A stretch of 64,000 nt of DNA from Propionibacteriaceae bacterium (lineage in GTDB: Bacteria > Actinomycetota > Actinomycetes > Propionibacteriales > Propionibacteriaceae), in NCBI GenBank assembly GCA_027492675.1, contig JAPUEI010000029.1:41764-105763 (forward strand), given 5' to 3'. A program made the translations under genes and the position numbers. Below the pieces are notes generated by a model. It searched no databases and had not been told where the DNA came from. It saw nothing but the letters and a program-made list of their open reading frames with translations. Of the stretch, positions 43,768 through 53,359 are shown one piece after another (the stretch's first letter is position 1; each line of letters opens with the position of its first letter).

Positions 43768-46700
43768 TCACTGCTGGGCCGGGAGGTTGGCCACCTGGAT
43801 GAGCACGGTGCCCGACCGGCCGGCGAGCGTGCCCCGCCCTGGCGGCAGCGGCGTGGGCTTCACGTCGTTCCAGAGGATGCCCTCGTCCTTGGTGCCGCTC
43901 ATGACGAGCGCGGGGTTGGCGCCGTCCTTGATGCGGCCGATGACCTGGTCCATCACCGCGCGCCCGGCGCCACCCATGCTGCGGGCGATGAGCAGGTGAA
44001 GGCCGATGTCCGAGGCCTGGCTGATGAACTCCTGCAACGGCTGCAACGCGTTCGCCATCGAGGTCGCGACGAGCTCGTAGTCGTCGACCACGACGAACAC
44101 CTCCGAGCCCTTCCACCACGACTTGTCGCGCAACTGCTGGCTGGTGACGTCCGGACCGGGCAGGCGGGCGCTGAGCGCGGGAGCGACGTCCTTGCAGGCC
44201 TGGATGCCGGACTGCTGGCTCGGCGCGTAGCGGATGATGTACTCGTCAGGGATGAACCCCAGCAGCGAGCGGCGGTAGTCGAGGACGAGGAACTTGGCCT
44301 CCTTCGACGTGTACCGCTTGAGCAGCCCGTCGATGATCACCCGCAGCGCCGTGGACTTGCCCGACTCCGGTCCTCCGAAGATCACCAGGTGCGGCTCGGC
44401 CTTCGGGTCGTACGTGACCGGCGCGAGGTCGATCTCGTCGATGGCCCACGGAACGGTCTTGCGCACGGGGTCGTACGAGACGGGCGGCAGCGCGGCCAGC
44501 GGCAGGTCCGCCGGCAGCATCCGCACCTCGGCCGCCTTCGGCCCCTTCCAGGCGGCAATCACCTTCGCGATCAGGTCACGCTGACCATCGGACGAGCTGT
44601 CGGCACTCTCGACCCCGTCGATCCGCGGGAGACCGACGAGCATGTGCAGGCCGTCGCTCGACAGGCCGCGGCCGGGGCGACCGGCCGGCACGACGCCGGC
44701 GAGCTTGCGGTTGATCTCGGACTCGAACGGGTCGCCGAGCTTGAGCTCCACGCGGCTCTGCAGCAGGTCCCGGATGCCGAGGCGGAACTCGGACCACTTG
44801 TTCGCGCTGGTCATCACGTGGATGCCGTACCCCAGTCCCCGCGCGGCCAAGTTGGTGATGATCGGGTCCTGCGCCTCGAACTCGCCGCGCAGCGTCATCC
44901 AGCCGTCCACCACGAGGAAGACGTCGGTGGGGAACCGGTCGCCGGTGATCGTGCCGTCGCGGCGCCCGCGGCGGTAGCTCGCGATGCTGTCGATGGCTAG
45001 CTCCGCGAACATCACCTCGCGGGCCTGCAGGAGGCTGGTCATCTCGGCGATGGTGCGACGGACGCGATCGACATCGAGGCGGCCGCAGGCAGAGCCCACG
45101 TGGGGCAGGTCGCGCATGCTGGTCAGCGAGCCGCCACCGAAGTCGAGGATGTAGAAGCCCACCTCCGCCGGCGTGTGCGTCAGCGCGAGGCCGGCGATCG
45201 CCGCGCGCAGCGCCATCGACTTCCCCGACTGGGGACCGCCGACGACGGCGAGGTTGCCGCTCGCACCGGAGTAGTCGAGCCACATGGGGTCGCGCCGCTG
45301 CTGACGGGGTCGGTCGATGAGCGCTACAGGCCCCGACAACGTGTCGTGGAAGCGCGGATCGGGAACGGTGAGGCCGCGCCCGGGCACCTCCACGAGCTGA
45401 CCACCGAGCAGTCCGTCCATAGTGGGCGGGTCGTCGAGGGGCGGAAGCCAGACCCGGTGCGCGGGCCAGCCGTGGCCCTTGAGCCGGCTGACGGCGATGC
45501 CCAGCAGCGTGTCGTCGTCGTCCGCGACAGGAGCCGCGGCCCGGGGCGCGGCGACCTTCTCGGGCTCGCTGGAGACTGGCTCGGGAACGAACTCGGGCTC
45601 GGGGGGCAGGACGACCGGCACGTTGCCCGCGTCGAACACCAGCACCGGCGGGCTCCACGACTTCTTGGCCAGCCCGCCGATCACGCCCGGCACATCGTCG
45701 TCCACGTCCGCCTCGGCGGTGGCCCCCGTCGCGTGCCACGGCCCCGATACGTACGCCGCCTTGAACCGCACCATGTTCGTCGTGTCGAACTTCAGGTAGC
45801 CGTTACCGGGAGGACTGGGCAGCTCGTACGCATCGGGGACGCCGATGACGACGCGCGACTCGGCGGGTGAGAACGTGCGCAGCGCGATCCGGTACGACAA
45901 GAAGGTGTCGAGACCCCGGAGCTTGCTCTCCTCAAGCCGCTGCGACGCCAGCAGCAGATGCACGCCGATGGAGCGGCCGATGCGGCCGATCTGGATGAAC
46001 AGGTCGATGAACTCGGGACGCGCCGTCAGCAGCTCGGAGAACTCGTCGACGATGATGCACAGGCTGGGCATCGGCGGGATGTCGACCCCGTCGGCCCGCG
46101 CGGCCTCGTACTCCTCGCGGTTCTTGATGTCCTTGTTCTTGAGCGCCGCGTTGGTGGCGCTGAGCACCTCCATGCGGCGCTCCATCTCGCCGGCGATCGC
46201 GTCCTGCATGCGGTCAACGAGTGTGAGCTCGCCCTCGAGGTTGGTGATGACCGCCGAGACGTGCGGCAGCTCGTCGAGCCCGGCGAACGTCGCGCCGCCC
46301 TTGAAGTCGACGAGCACGTAGTTGAGCTGCTCGGAGCTGTGGGTCATGGCCAGGCCGAGCACGAGCGTGCGCAGGAACTCAGACTTGCCGGAGCCGGTGG
46401 CGCCGATGCACAGGCCGTGGGGGCCCATGCCGCCCATCGCGGACTCCTTGATGTCCAGCTCGACGGGGCTGCCGTCCTCGGTGAGGCCCACGGGGACGCG
46501 GAGACGCTGGTGGAGCGGCCGGGGCCGCCACGCCTGCCGTACGTCGAGTGTCAGCGGGTCACCCACGCCGAGCATCGTCGGGTAGTCCTTCGGCGCCTCG
46601 ATGACGACCTCTTGCGCGTCCTCGTCCTCGCCGCTGTGGAGCACGGGCATGCGGTACGGGCTGAGCTGGCGCGCGAGCATCTCCACGTACACCATCGGCA

Positions 46701-47853
46701 CGAGGTCGGGCTTGCCGAACGGCGTCGGGGCGATCTGGCCGGACTGCACCCGCCTGTACAGGGTGAGCTCTGTCGGCGAGACGTCCAGTACGGCGACGCG
46801 CGGGTCGATGCGGCGCGGGCGCTCGCGCTGACCGGTGAGCACGATGGTGCTGGTCGTCGTGGAGGGGGTCGCGAACATGTCGGCGCTGATGCCGTCGACG
46901 CCGTCCACGATGACCACGACGTGCACGGGGTCACCGCCTGCGGTGCCCTGGCTGCCCTCGGACACCTGCGCGAGCTCGAGCGCAGAGGTGGCGAACAGAC
47001 GTACGTGGCCGACACCGTCCGTACGGGTGGGGTGCTGGAGGTGGGGCAGCCACTTCACCCAGGTCCAACGGTCGGCGTTCTCCGGGGACGCGACGACCAT
47101 GAGGCGGACCTCGGTCGGCGCGTGCCACGCGGCGACCTGGGCGATCATGGCGTACGCGAGGCGTCGGGCCGCGTCAGGGTCGCCGACGAGCTCGAACCGG
47201 GTGAAGCCGCGCAGGTTGATCTGCAGGGGGACGCTCGGGACGGTGAGGTGCGTACGGATGAACCGGCGCAGGGCACCGGTCGTCAACGGCTCCAGGTCCT
47301 CGACGGGCTTGGACTCCGGCGGCACGATCCGCTTCGCGAACTGCTGGCGCCCGACCGAGATCCTCAACGCCATGAAGTCGTCGGCGTCGGGCCGGCGTTC
47401 CCACATGCGCCGGTCACCCGCGATCGCCCACAGCGTGTCGGGGGCGGGGTGGCGCCAGGTGACGGCCTTGCGCTGATCGGCGGCGGTCTTGCGCACCTGC
47501 CGACGGGTCTGCCCGAGGTAGCGGAAGTAGTCGCGGCGGCTCGCGTCCAGCTCCTGCGACTCGTCGTTGTTGCCGCGGCCCATCTGGCTGATCATCATGC
47601 CGACCATCGAGACGCCCATGAGACCGCCGGCGATGGCCGCAGGTCCCATCTTGCCGCCGTTGGTGAGCATGCCCGAGTACATGAGACCCATCGCCAGACC
47701 GCCGGCGATCATCGGCAGGAAGCGCAGCATGGCCCCGAATGTCTGCTTCGCCGCGGGCGGCGGCAGCTCAGGCGGGGACTCGAGCAACAGGTCGCCCCGG
47801 GGCATGGGCGGGGGCGTCGCCCGCTTACCGCGGGAGAAGACGACCGTTGCCAT
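43768..47853 (-). CDS. eccC: ESX secretion ATPase EccC (single chain)
   Basis: 1361 aa in one polypeptide, where many ESX systems split it in two. Two membrane helices near 40-80, then three FtsK/SpoIIIE ATPase domains: D1 GATGSGKS (about 485), D2 GGPQSGKS (about 876) and D3 GGPESGKS (about 1163), with Walker B IIVDE, VVDG and VVDD. Only D1 has a clear catalytic Glu. It drives WXG100 export across the membrane. AAGGA precedes ATG 47853. Confidence 0.96.
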   Translation of the reverse strand: MATVVFSRGKRATPPPMPRGDLLLESPPELPPPAAKQTFGAMLRFLPMIAGGLAMGLMYSGMLTNGGKMGPAAIAGGLMGVSMVGMMISQMGRGNNDESQELDASRRDYFRYLGQTRRQVRKTAADQRKAVTWRHPAPDTLWAIAGDRRMWERRPDADDFMALRISVGRQQFAKRIVPPESKPVEDLEPLTTGALRRFIRTHLTVPSVPLQINLRGFTRFELVGDPDAARRLAYAMIAQVAAWHAPTEVRLMVVASPENADRWTWVKWLPHLQHPTRTDGVGHVRLFATSALELAQVSEGSQGTAGGDPVHVVVIVDGVDGISADMFATPSTTTSTIVLTGQRERPRRIDPRVAVLDVSPTELTLYRRVQSGQIAPTPFGKPDLVPMVYVEMLARQLSPYRMPVLHSGEDEDAQEVVIEAPKDYPTMLGVGDPLTLDVRQAWRPRPLHQRLRVPVGLTEDGSPVELDIKESAMGGMGPHGLCIGATGSGKSEFLRTLVLGLAMTHSSEQLNYVLVDFKGGATFAGLDELPHVSAVITNLEGELTLVDRMQDAIAGEMERRMEVLSATNAALKNKDIKNREEYEAARADGVDIPPMPSLCIIVDEFSELLTARPEFIDLFIQIGRIGRSIGVHLLLASQRLEESKLRGLDTFLSYRIALRTFSPAESRVVIGVPDAYELPSPPGNGYLKFDTTNMVRFKAAYVSGPWHATGATAEADVDDDVPGVIGGLAKKSWSPPVLVFDAGNVPVVLPPEPEFVPEPVSSEPEKVAAPRAAAPVADDDDTLLGIAVSRLKGHGWPAHRVWLPPLDDPPTMDGLLGGQLVEVPGRGLTVPDPRFHDTLSGPVALIDRPRQQRRDPMWLDYSGASGNLAVVGGPQSGKSMALRAAIAGLALTHTPAEVGFYILDFGGGSLTSMRDLPHVGSACGRLDVDRVRRTIAEMTSLLQAREVMFAELAIDSIASYRRGRRDGTITGDRFPTDVFLVVDGWMTLRGEFEAQDPIITNLAARGLGYGIHVMTSANKWSEFRLGIRDLLQSRVELKLGDPFESEINRKLAGVVPAGRPGRGLSSDGLHMLVGLPRIDGVESADSSSDGQRDLIAKVIAAWKGPKAAEVRMLPADLPLAALPPVSYDPVRKTVPWAIDEIDLAPVTYDPKAEPHLVIFGGPESGKSTALRVIIDGLLKRYTSKEAKFLVLDYRRSLLGFIPDEYIIRYAPSQQSGIQACKDVAPALSARLPGPDVTSQQLRDKSWWKGSEVFVVVDDYELVATSMANALQPLQEFISQASDIGLHLLIARSMGGAGRAVMDQVIGRIKDGANPALVMSGTKDEGILWNDVKPTPLPPGRGTLAGRSGTVLIQVANLPAQQ

Positions 47854-48017
47854 GCGGGTCCTTGTCGAGTGAGGTGGTGACGACAGGGTCATCATGCCGC
47901 AGGCCAGGGCCGTACAGCCCGCCCATCGCTCCCGAACGGACTCGTACGCGTGAATCCGTCGCTCGAGACGGCCGAACGTTCGCTCGGGAGAACCGTCGGC
48001 GCATTAGGCTCCCCTGC

Positions 48018-49409
48018 GTGACCACTCCCGCGACCGAGGACCTCGCCCGCGTCACGGTGATCTCACCGAGCCGACGCATCGACGTCGCGCTGCCCGGCTC
48101 CACCAGCCTGGGTGAGTGCCTGCCGACGATCGTGCGGTTCTCTGGGTACGAGCCGGGCTCGACGCAAGAGGCCGTCCACGCCTGGGTCCTGCAGCGGCTC
48201 GGCGAGGATCCGCTCGACCCCACCAAGCGCGTGTCGGCCCTCAACCTGCGCGACGGCGAGACGCTCCACCTGCGCTCCCGCGACAACACCATCCCGGACG
48301 CCGCCTTCGACGACGTCGTGGACGCCGTCACCACGGCGACGAGCGCGCGTCCATCCTGGTCGTCGACCCAGAGCCTGTGGTTCAGCGTCGTCACGATGAT
48401 GACCGTGCTGTTCGCCGTACCGGCCGTCCTCCTGGTCACCACCGGGGGCGACGGCTCGCTGACCCAGGTGCTGGAGACGATCGCCACTCTGTTCCTGTCG
48501 CTCGCGGCGATGGTCGGCTCGATCGTGCTGTCCCGGGCGTTCGGCCGCTACCTCCCGTCAGCCGGCCTCGCCTGGACCGGTGTGGCGTTGGCCCTTGTCG
48601 GCGGCTACTTCATCCTTCCCGGACAGGACTGGCCGCTGCGTCTGCTGCTCGCCTCCGCCTGCGGGATCGTCGCGTCGGCCACGGCATGGCTGGCCGCGCG
48701 CGTGCAGCCGTACGCGCATCTCGCGGTCACCCTGAGCGCCACGGTCACGCTCCTCTCGACCATGGTGATGGTGCTCATGGGCGGGTACGCGGCGCAGGTG
48801 GCTGCGGTCACCGTCGCGCTCGTGCTGGCGGTGACGCCCACGCTGCCGATGCTCTCCTACCACGCGGCTCGCGTCGCCATGCCCAACCTTCCAGCGAACG
48901 CGCAGTTGCTCATGGAGGACGACACCCCTGTACAGACGGACATCGTCACGCGCGCCCTCACCGCCGATCGAGTGCTCGGCGCGTTCCTCGGGGCGACCGG
49001 ACTGACCGTCATCCTGGGGCTGGTGCCGGTGCTGACGTCGGGCACGTGGCTGGCCCTCGCTCTCACCGGCTCGGTAGGGCTCGCGCTGATGCTGCGCTCA
49101 CGGGCATTCGTGGGTCGCGTCCAGCGCTTCGCCCTCCTGCTGCCGGGCACGCTGCTCGTGGTGACAGCGCTGCTGCTGCTCCTGCTGGCCATGCCGCTGG
49201 CGGCGCGCGTCCCGGTCGGCCTCACCCTCGCTCTGCTCGCCGCCGTGGCCCTCGCCGGCTACTCGGCCGCCATGTACAACCGGATCCTGTCCCCGATCTG
49301 GGGCCGGCTCGCCGACGTACTGGAGTGGTTCGCGCTCATGGCCGTCGTGCCCTTGGTGCTCGGTGTACTGAACACGTACGCCTGGGTAATGGGCCTGACC
49401 TCGGGCTAA
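48018..49409 (+). CDS. eccD: ESX membrane channel protein EccD
   Basis: 463 aa. A YukD/ubiquitin-like N-domain (about 1-95) precedes 11 predicted membrane helices. It is divergent from eccC. TAGGCT at 48005-48010 is a -10 placed 7 nt before the GTG start, suggesting a leaderless transcript. The stop overlaps the stop of the convergent nagB gene (CTAA), where the inserted sugar cassette begins. Confidence 0.92.
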   Translation: MTTPATEDLARVTVISPSRRIDVALPGSTSLGECLPTIVRFSGYEPGSTQEAVHAWVLQRLGEDPLDPTKRVSALNLRDGETLHLRSRDNTIPDAAFDDVVDAVTTATSARPSWSSTQSLWFSVVTMMTVLFAVPAVLLVTTGGDGSLTQVLETIATLFLSLAAMVGSIVLSRAFGRYLPSAGLAWTGVALALVGGYFILPGQDWPLRLLLASACGIVASATAWLAARVQPYAHLAVTLSATVTLLSTMVMVLMGGYAAQVAAVTVALVLAVTPTLPMLSYHAARVAMPNLPANAQLLMEDDTPVQTDIVTRALTADRVLGAFLGATGLTVILGLVPVLTSGTWLALALTGSVGLALMLRSRAFVGRVQRFALLLPGTLLVVTALLLLLLAMPLAARVPVGLTLALLAAVALAGYSAAMYNRILSPIWGRLADVLEWFALMAVVPLVLGVLNTYAWVMGLTSG

Positions 49410-50146
49410 CTCAGATGACCCTGCAGGCATGAGGCAGCGTCGGGGTCGAGGGTGACCCTCACCTGCGGATGCTCGCGCAAGATGCTCGCTGGGCATTGGG
49501 TCGTCACCGGTCCGGTCACCCCGGCAGCAATCGCCGCAGCCTTACCCGTCCCGGTGGCGATGAGTTCGATCCTGTCCGCCCGCATGATGGTGGCCAACCC
49601 TTGTGTCAGGCATTCAGTGGGGACATCGTCGAGCGACGAGAAGAAGCGCGAGTTGGCGCGGCGCGTGGAGTCGGTCAACACCGCACGATGCGTCGTGGAT
49701 TCGAACGGTGTGCCGGGCTCGTTGAACGCGATGTGGCCGTTCTCACCGATCCCCACGAGCTGTACATCCACCCCAGCCTCTTCGATCGCCGCCTCGTACG
49801 CACGGGCTGCGGCGTCCGGGTCAGCAGTCGTGCCGTCCGGTACGTGGAGCTGGCGCGGATCCAGGCCGAGCGGCTCGATCAACGCACGCTCCAAGACCGA
49901 GCGGTACGACTCCGGGTGGGCCGCAGGCAGGCCAACGTACTCGTCGAGTGCGAACCACCGGACAGCGCTCGCGTCCAGGCCCGCTTCGACGTGTTCGGCG
50001 AGGGCGGCATAGACGGGGTACGGCGAGGACCCGGTCGCGACGCCGATGACGGCGTCTGGCTTGCGACGAATCACCTCCGCGATCCGGTCGGCGATGCTGC
50101 GACCAGCGGCCGTCTCGTCTGGGGCGACGTCAACCTGCATGCTCAT
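49406..50146 (-). CDS. nagB: Glucosamine-6-phosphate deaminase
   Basis: 246 aa. NagB motifs: ATGSSPYPVY (about 37-46), WFALDEYVGLP (about 64-74), GIGENGHIAFNEPG (about 132-145). It turns glucosamine-6-phosphate into fructose-6-phosphate and ammonia. It overlaps the GH4 gene (ATGA). No nagA is in the window, so the cassette seems to expect free, not acetylated, GlcN-6-P. Confidence 0.95.
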   Translation of the reverse strand: MSMQVDVAPDETAAGRSIADRIAEVIRRKPDAVIGVATGSSPYPVYAALAEHVEAGLDASAVRWFALDEYVGLPAAHPESYRSVLERALIEPLGLDPRQLHVPDGTTADPDAAARAYEAAIEEAGVDVQLVGIGENGHIAFNEPGTPFESTTHRAVLTDSTRRANSRFFSSLDDVPTECLTQGLATIMRADRIELIATGTGKAAAIAAGVTGPVTTQCPASILREHPQVRVTLDPDAASCLQGHLS

Positions 50147-51513
50147 CCGTTTCTCGTCGACAGCGCCTGGGCGATCTGCGGGATCGCGGAGGTGTAGCCG
50201 GCCAGCAGCTCGCGGGCGACGGTGACGGAGTCGACCAGCGGGTGAAGCGCGAACGCCTTGAGGGCCTCCTGGGGCGAACCGGTGAGAACCGCCGCAATCG
50301 CATGCCGCTCGACGGCCTTCACCTGTTGCATCAGGCCGAGCTGGTGCAGATCGGGCTGCGTCTCAAGCGTCAGCGGATGAACACCGTTGGAGTCCACCGT
50401 GGTGGGCACCTCGACCACGGCATCCCACGGCAGCCCGGCGATGGTGCCGCGGTTGCGAACGTTCAGGATCATGGTCCGCCGCTCGTTGCGGCTGATCGCC
50501 GCCATGACGCCGAGTGCGACGCCTGCGTATCCGAGGTGGGCCGGGTCGGCCTCCTGCTCGCGGTGGGTGGCGGGTGCGCCCTGAACGCCGCCCTTCGCCT
50601 CCGCCATGTAGCTGGCGCCTCGTTCGTCCACCGCGGCCCGCCAGACCTGTGCAGCGCTCGGCCCTGCCAGCGCCGCCTCCTCGAAGAAGCGGGTCTGCGT
50701 CTGGAGAAGGAAGTCACCTCGTGTCTTCGGAGATTCGAGGATGCGACGGACGGCGTCTCGGTTGAAGTAGTAGTAGTACAGGTACTCGTTGGGGATGACG
50801 CCGAGCTCGCGGATCCATTCCTTCCCGAAGACGAGCGCCTCCTCCATACGCCCGAGCCGCTGATCGTCGGCCAGAAGATCCGGCAGGACGTCGACGCCGT
50901 CCACCAGCACCCGCCGCATCCACCCCAGGTGGTTGAGCCCGACATAGTCCATCTGAACACGGGTGTGATCGTGACCCAGTGCCCCCGCGACGCGCCGGCC
51001 GAGACCTGACGGCGTGTCACAGATGCCGAGCGCGCGGTCTCCGAGCACCGTCTGCAGCGCCTCGGTGATGATGCCGGCAGGATTGGTGAAGTTCAGGAAG
51101 TAGGCGTTGGGTGCGCATCGCACGATCGTCTCCGCGATGTGCTGCATGACGGGGATGGTGCGCAGGGCGTACGCGATCCCGCCCGGTCCGGTCGTCTCCT
51201 GGCCCAGGATGTTGCGGTCGAGCGCCACGTGCTCGTCACAGCATCGCGCTTCAACACCTCCCACGCGGATCGCGGCGAAGATGAAGTCAGCGCCCTCCAG
51301 AGCCGGTTCGAGCTCGGTGTGGAGGGTCAGTCGGGGGACGTCGGAGAAACCATCGGCGAGCTGGTGAAGGATGGCGGAGATCGTCTCGAGGCGCGACCGG
51401 TCGATGTCGTACAGGGCCACTTCGGTGACCCGGGGGGTGCCGTGATCGCGGATCAGTGCCTGCCAGACATAGGGGGTACGAAATCCCCCGCCACCGAGGA
51501 TCGTGAGCTTCAT
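50143..51513 (-). CDS. GH4 family 6-phospho-glycosidase
   Basis: 456 aa. Family 4 glycosidases use NAD+ and a metal: the NAD motif GGGGFRTP (about 6-13), the Cys in CDTPSG near 167 that binds metal, and GLNHLGW near 195 are all here. The closest subgroup is 6-phospho-beta-glucosidase (CelF/LicH type). It would cleave a phosphorylated disaccharide in the cytosol. Coupled to deoR upstream and nagB downstream by ATGA overlaps. Confidence 0.9.
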   Translation of the reverse strand: MKLTILGGGGFRTPYVWQALIRDHGTPRVTEVALYDIDRSRLETISAILHQLADGFSDVPRLTLHTELEPALEGADFIFAAIRVGGVEARCCDEHVALDRNILGQETTGPGGIAYALRTIPVMQHIAETIVRCAPNAYFLNFTNPAGIITEALQTVLGDRALGICDTPSGLGRRVAGALGHDHTRVQMDYVGLNHLGWMRRVLVDGVDVLPDLLADDQRLGRMEEALVFGKEWIRELGVIPNEYLYYYYFNRDAVRRILESPKTRGDFLLQTQTRFFEEAALAGPSAAQVWRAAVDERGASYMAEAKGGVQGAPATHREQEADPAHLGYAGVALGVMAAISRNERRTMILNVRNRGTIAGLPWDAVVEVPTTVDSNGVHPLTLETQPDLHQLGLMQQVKAVERHAIAAVLTGSPQEALKAFALHPLVDSVTVARELLAGYTSAIPQIAQALSTRNG

Positions 51514-52286
51514 GCGATGATCACCTTTCTGCCGATTCCGCGGCTGAATTCGAGTTCTTCTTCCGACGTCCCGGTCGTGGTGATGAGGACATCTATGTCG
51601 TTCAGGGTGCACAGACGCATCGCGCCGGACCCGGGGAACTTGCGCTCGCTGGCGAGCAGTACGACCCTCTCGGACGCCGCGATGAGGGACTGCTTGATCG
51701 GGGCCTCGACAGCCATGTTGTCCACGACGTGGCCGCCCCGCACCCCGGTGCAGCTCAGGAACATGACGTCGGCGCTCAGGTGCCCTGTGGCCAGCTCCGT
51801 GAGCGGTCCGACGAGGGACTGATAGCTGCGGCGAAGGACGCCGCCCAGGATGACGAGGTCGATGACCTCGTCGTACCTCACCTCGTCCACCACGGCCAGG
51901 CTCGACGTGACGATGGTCACGGACCGTCCCTTGAGCTCGCGCGCGATCAGCGGCGTGGTCGATCCGATGTCCAGGACGATGACGTCGCCGTTGTTGACGA
52001 GCTCCGCCGCGGCCCGCGCCATCCGCTGCCGTAGGGCGAGGTCAGGGCGGACGTCGACCCCCAGCGGGTCTTCCTCCGTGCCCGAGTCCGTGACGTTGGC
52101 CCGACTGCCGTTGGTCAGCATCGCGCCGCCATACTGCCGCTCGAGTCGCCCAGCCTGTGCCAGAACGCCGAGGTCTCGTCGGATCGTGGATTCGCTGACC
52201 TGCAGGGCGTCGGCCAGTTGACCGACCGTCTGCCCCCCATGAGAGAGCGTCTCCAGGATCCGTTCGTGTCGCTGTGCCAGAAGCAT
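51510..52286 (-). CDS. DeoR-family transcriptional repressor
   Basis: 258 aa. An N-terminal winged HTH (about 6-57, QLADALQVSESTIRRDLGVL) is followed by the DeoRC sugar-phosphate binding domain with DIGSTTPLIAREL near 106. TAGTCT lies 6 nt before the ATG (leaderless). It is divergent from the kinase/ABC operon and shares the palindrome region at 52306-52332. Likely inducer: a sugar phosphate made by the cassette. Confidence 0.93.
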   Translation of the reverse strand: MLLAQRHERILETLSHGGQTVGQLADALQVSESTIRRDLGVLAQAGRLERQYGGAMLTNGSRANVTDSGTEEDPLGVDVRPDLALRQRMARAAAELVNNGDVIVLDIGSTTPLIARELKGRSVTIVTSSLAVVDEVRYDEVIDLVILGGVLRRSYQSLVGPLTELATGHLSADVMFLSCTGVRGGHVVDNMAVEAPIKQSLIAASERVVLLASERKFPGSGAMRLCTLNDIDVLITTTGTSEEELEFSRGIGRKVIIA

Positions 52287-52305
52287 GGTCGCAGACTACC
52301 ACGAA

Positions 52306-52332
52306 ATGGTTGACTTTGACCATCTTTGGTCA
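52306..52332. promoter_or_regulatory. DeoR operator overlapping both promoters
   Basis: Perfect palindrome TGACCA-TCTT-TGGTCA (52317-52332) lies exactly between a -35 TTGACT (52310-52315) and a -10 TACGCT (52334-52339) of the kinase operon. A second inverted repeat, ATGGT-N8-ACCAT, covers 52306-52323. The deoR -10 (TAGTCT, 52298-52293) is just to the left. Confidence 0.6.
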
Positions 52333-52378
52333 TTACGCTGCCACAAACGCGCATACCTAGTCAGAGGAGGTCGCAGCC

Positions 52379-53359
52379 GTGACCGAGATTGGTGACGTGC
52401 TGGTCGCGGGTCGCGTATACAGCGATCTGGTGTTCACCGGCGTCCACGCGCCGGCGCCCGGCGCCGAGGTCTTCGCCGACGGCTTCGCGATCTCACCGGG
52501 AGGTGCCGCCAACCGTGCCGTGGCCGCGGCGCGACTCGGCGCCTCGACCACCTTGCTGACCGAGTTCGGTGACGACCCCATCGGAACAGTCGTCGAAGGC
52601 ATGCTTCGTCGAGAGCCGCACCTCGACCTGTCGGGCTCCACTCACCGCAGCGACTACCAGAACCCGATTTCGATCTCGATCACAGACGGTCCAGACCGCG
52701 CGTTCGTGACGTATCTGCTGCCGGGAACGCAGCCCGAACCGGCAGCAGCGTGCCGCGTACGCACTGCCCACGTGAGCGTGATGGACGCGCTCCCGCCGTG
52801 GGCCGCAATGCTGCGCGAAGAAGGAACCGTACTTGTCGGGGGCGTCGGCTGGGATCCCACTCGCACCTGGCCAGACGAGCACGTGGATCGGTTCTCCCAG
52901 GTCGACGTGCTGATCCTCAACGAGGTCGAGGCGCTGGGATACAGCCGCGCGCCCGATTGCCACGCGGCACTGCGCGTCCTGGCCTCAGTGGTGTCCGTCG
53001 TCGTGATCACCCTCGGACCGGGCGGGGCCATCGCCACAGACGGTCACCACACGCTGCATGTGCCGGCACTCCCCGTGATCGCGGTCGACCCGACGGGAGC
53101 GGGCGACACGTTCACCGCAGCCTTCATGGCAGCCACGGCCTGGAACTGGCCACTGATCGAACGGCTCCGACTGGCTTCGGTCAGTGCGACATGTTCCGTA
53201 CGCGCGCGTGGCGGGGCGCGCAGCGCCCCCACACCGTCGGACATCTTCGACGTCCTTCGCCTCAGCGACCTCGACGAGGACTGGGCGTTCGTCCATCAGT
53301 GGGCGGCGTCCACCCGGTCGACCAGATCTCACCAACATAAGGAGAACAGAACCTCATGA
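52379..53359 (+). CDS. PfkB-family sugar kinase
   Basis: 326 aa. Ribokinase-family marks: the N-terminal glycine pair in SPGGAANRAVAAARLG (about 40-55) and the C-terminal ATP motif DPTGAGDTFTAAF (about 237-249) with the catalytic Asp. It should phosphorylate the imported sugar. AGAGGAGG precedes the start, and it overlaps the solute-binding gene (ATGA). Confidence 0.92.
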   Translation: MTEIGDVLVAGRVYSDLVFTGVHAPAPGAEVFADGFAISPGGAANRAVAAARLGASTTLLTEFGDDPIGTVVEGMLRREPHLDLSGSTHRSDYQNPISISITDGPDRAFVTYLLPGTQPEPAAACRVRTAHVSVMDALPPWAAMLREEGTVLVGGVGWDPTRTWPDEHVDRFSQVDVLILNEVEALGYSRAPDCHAALRVLASVVSVVVITLGPGGAIATDGHHTLHVPALPVIAVDPTGAGDTFTAAFMAATAWNWPLIERLRLASVSATCSVRARGGARSAPTPSDIFDVLRLSDLDEDWAFVHQWAASTRSTRSHQHKENRTS

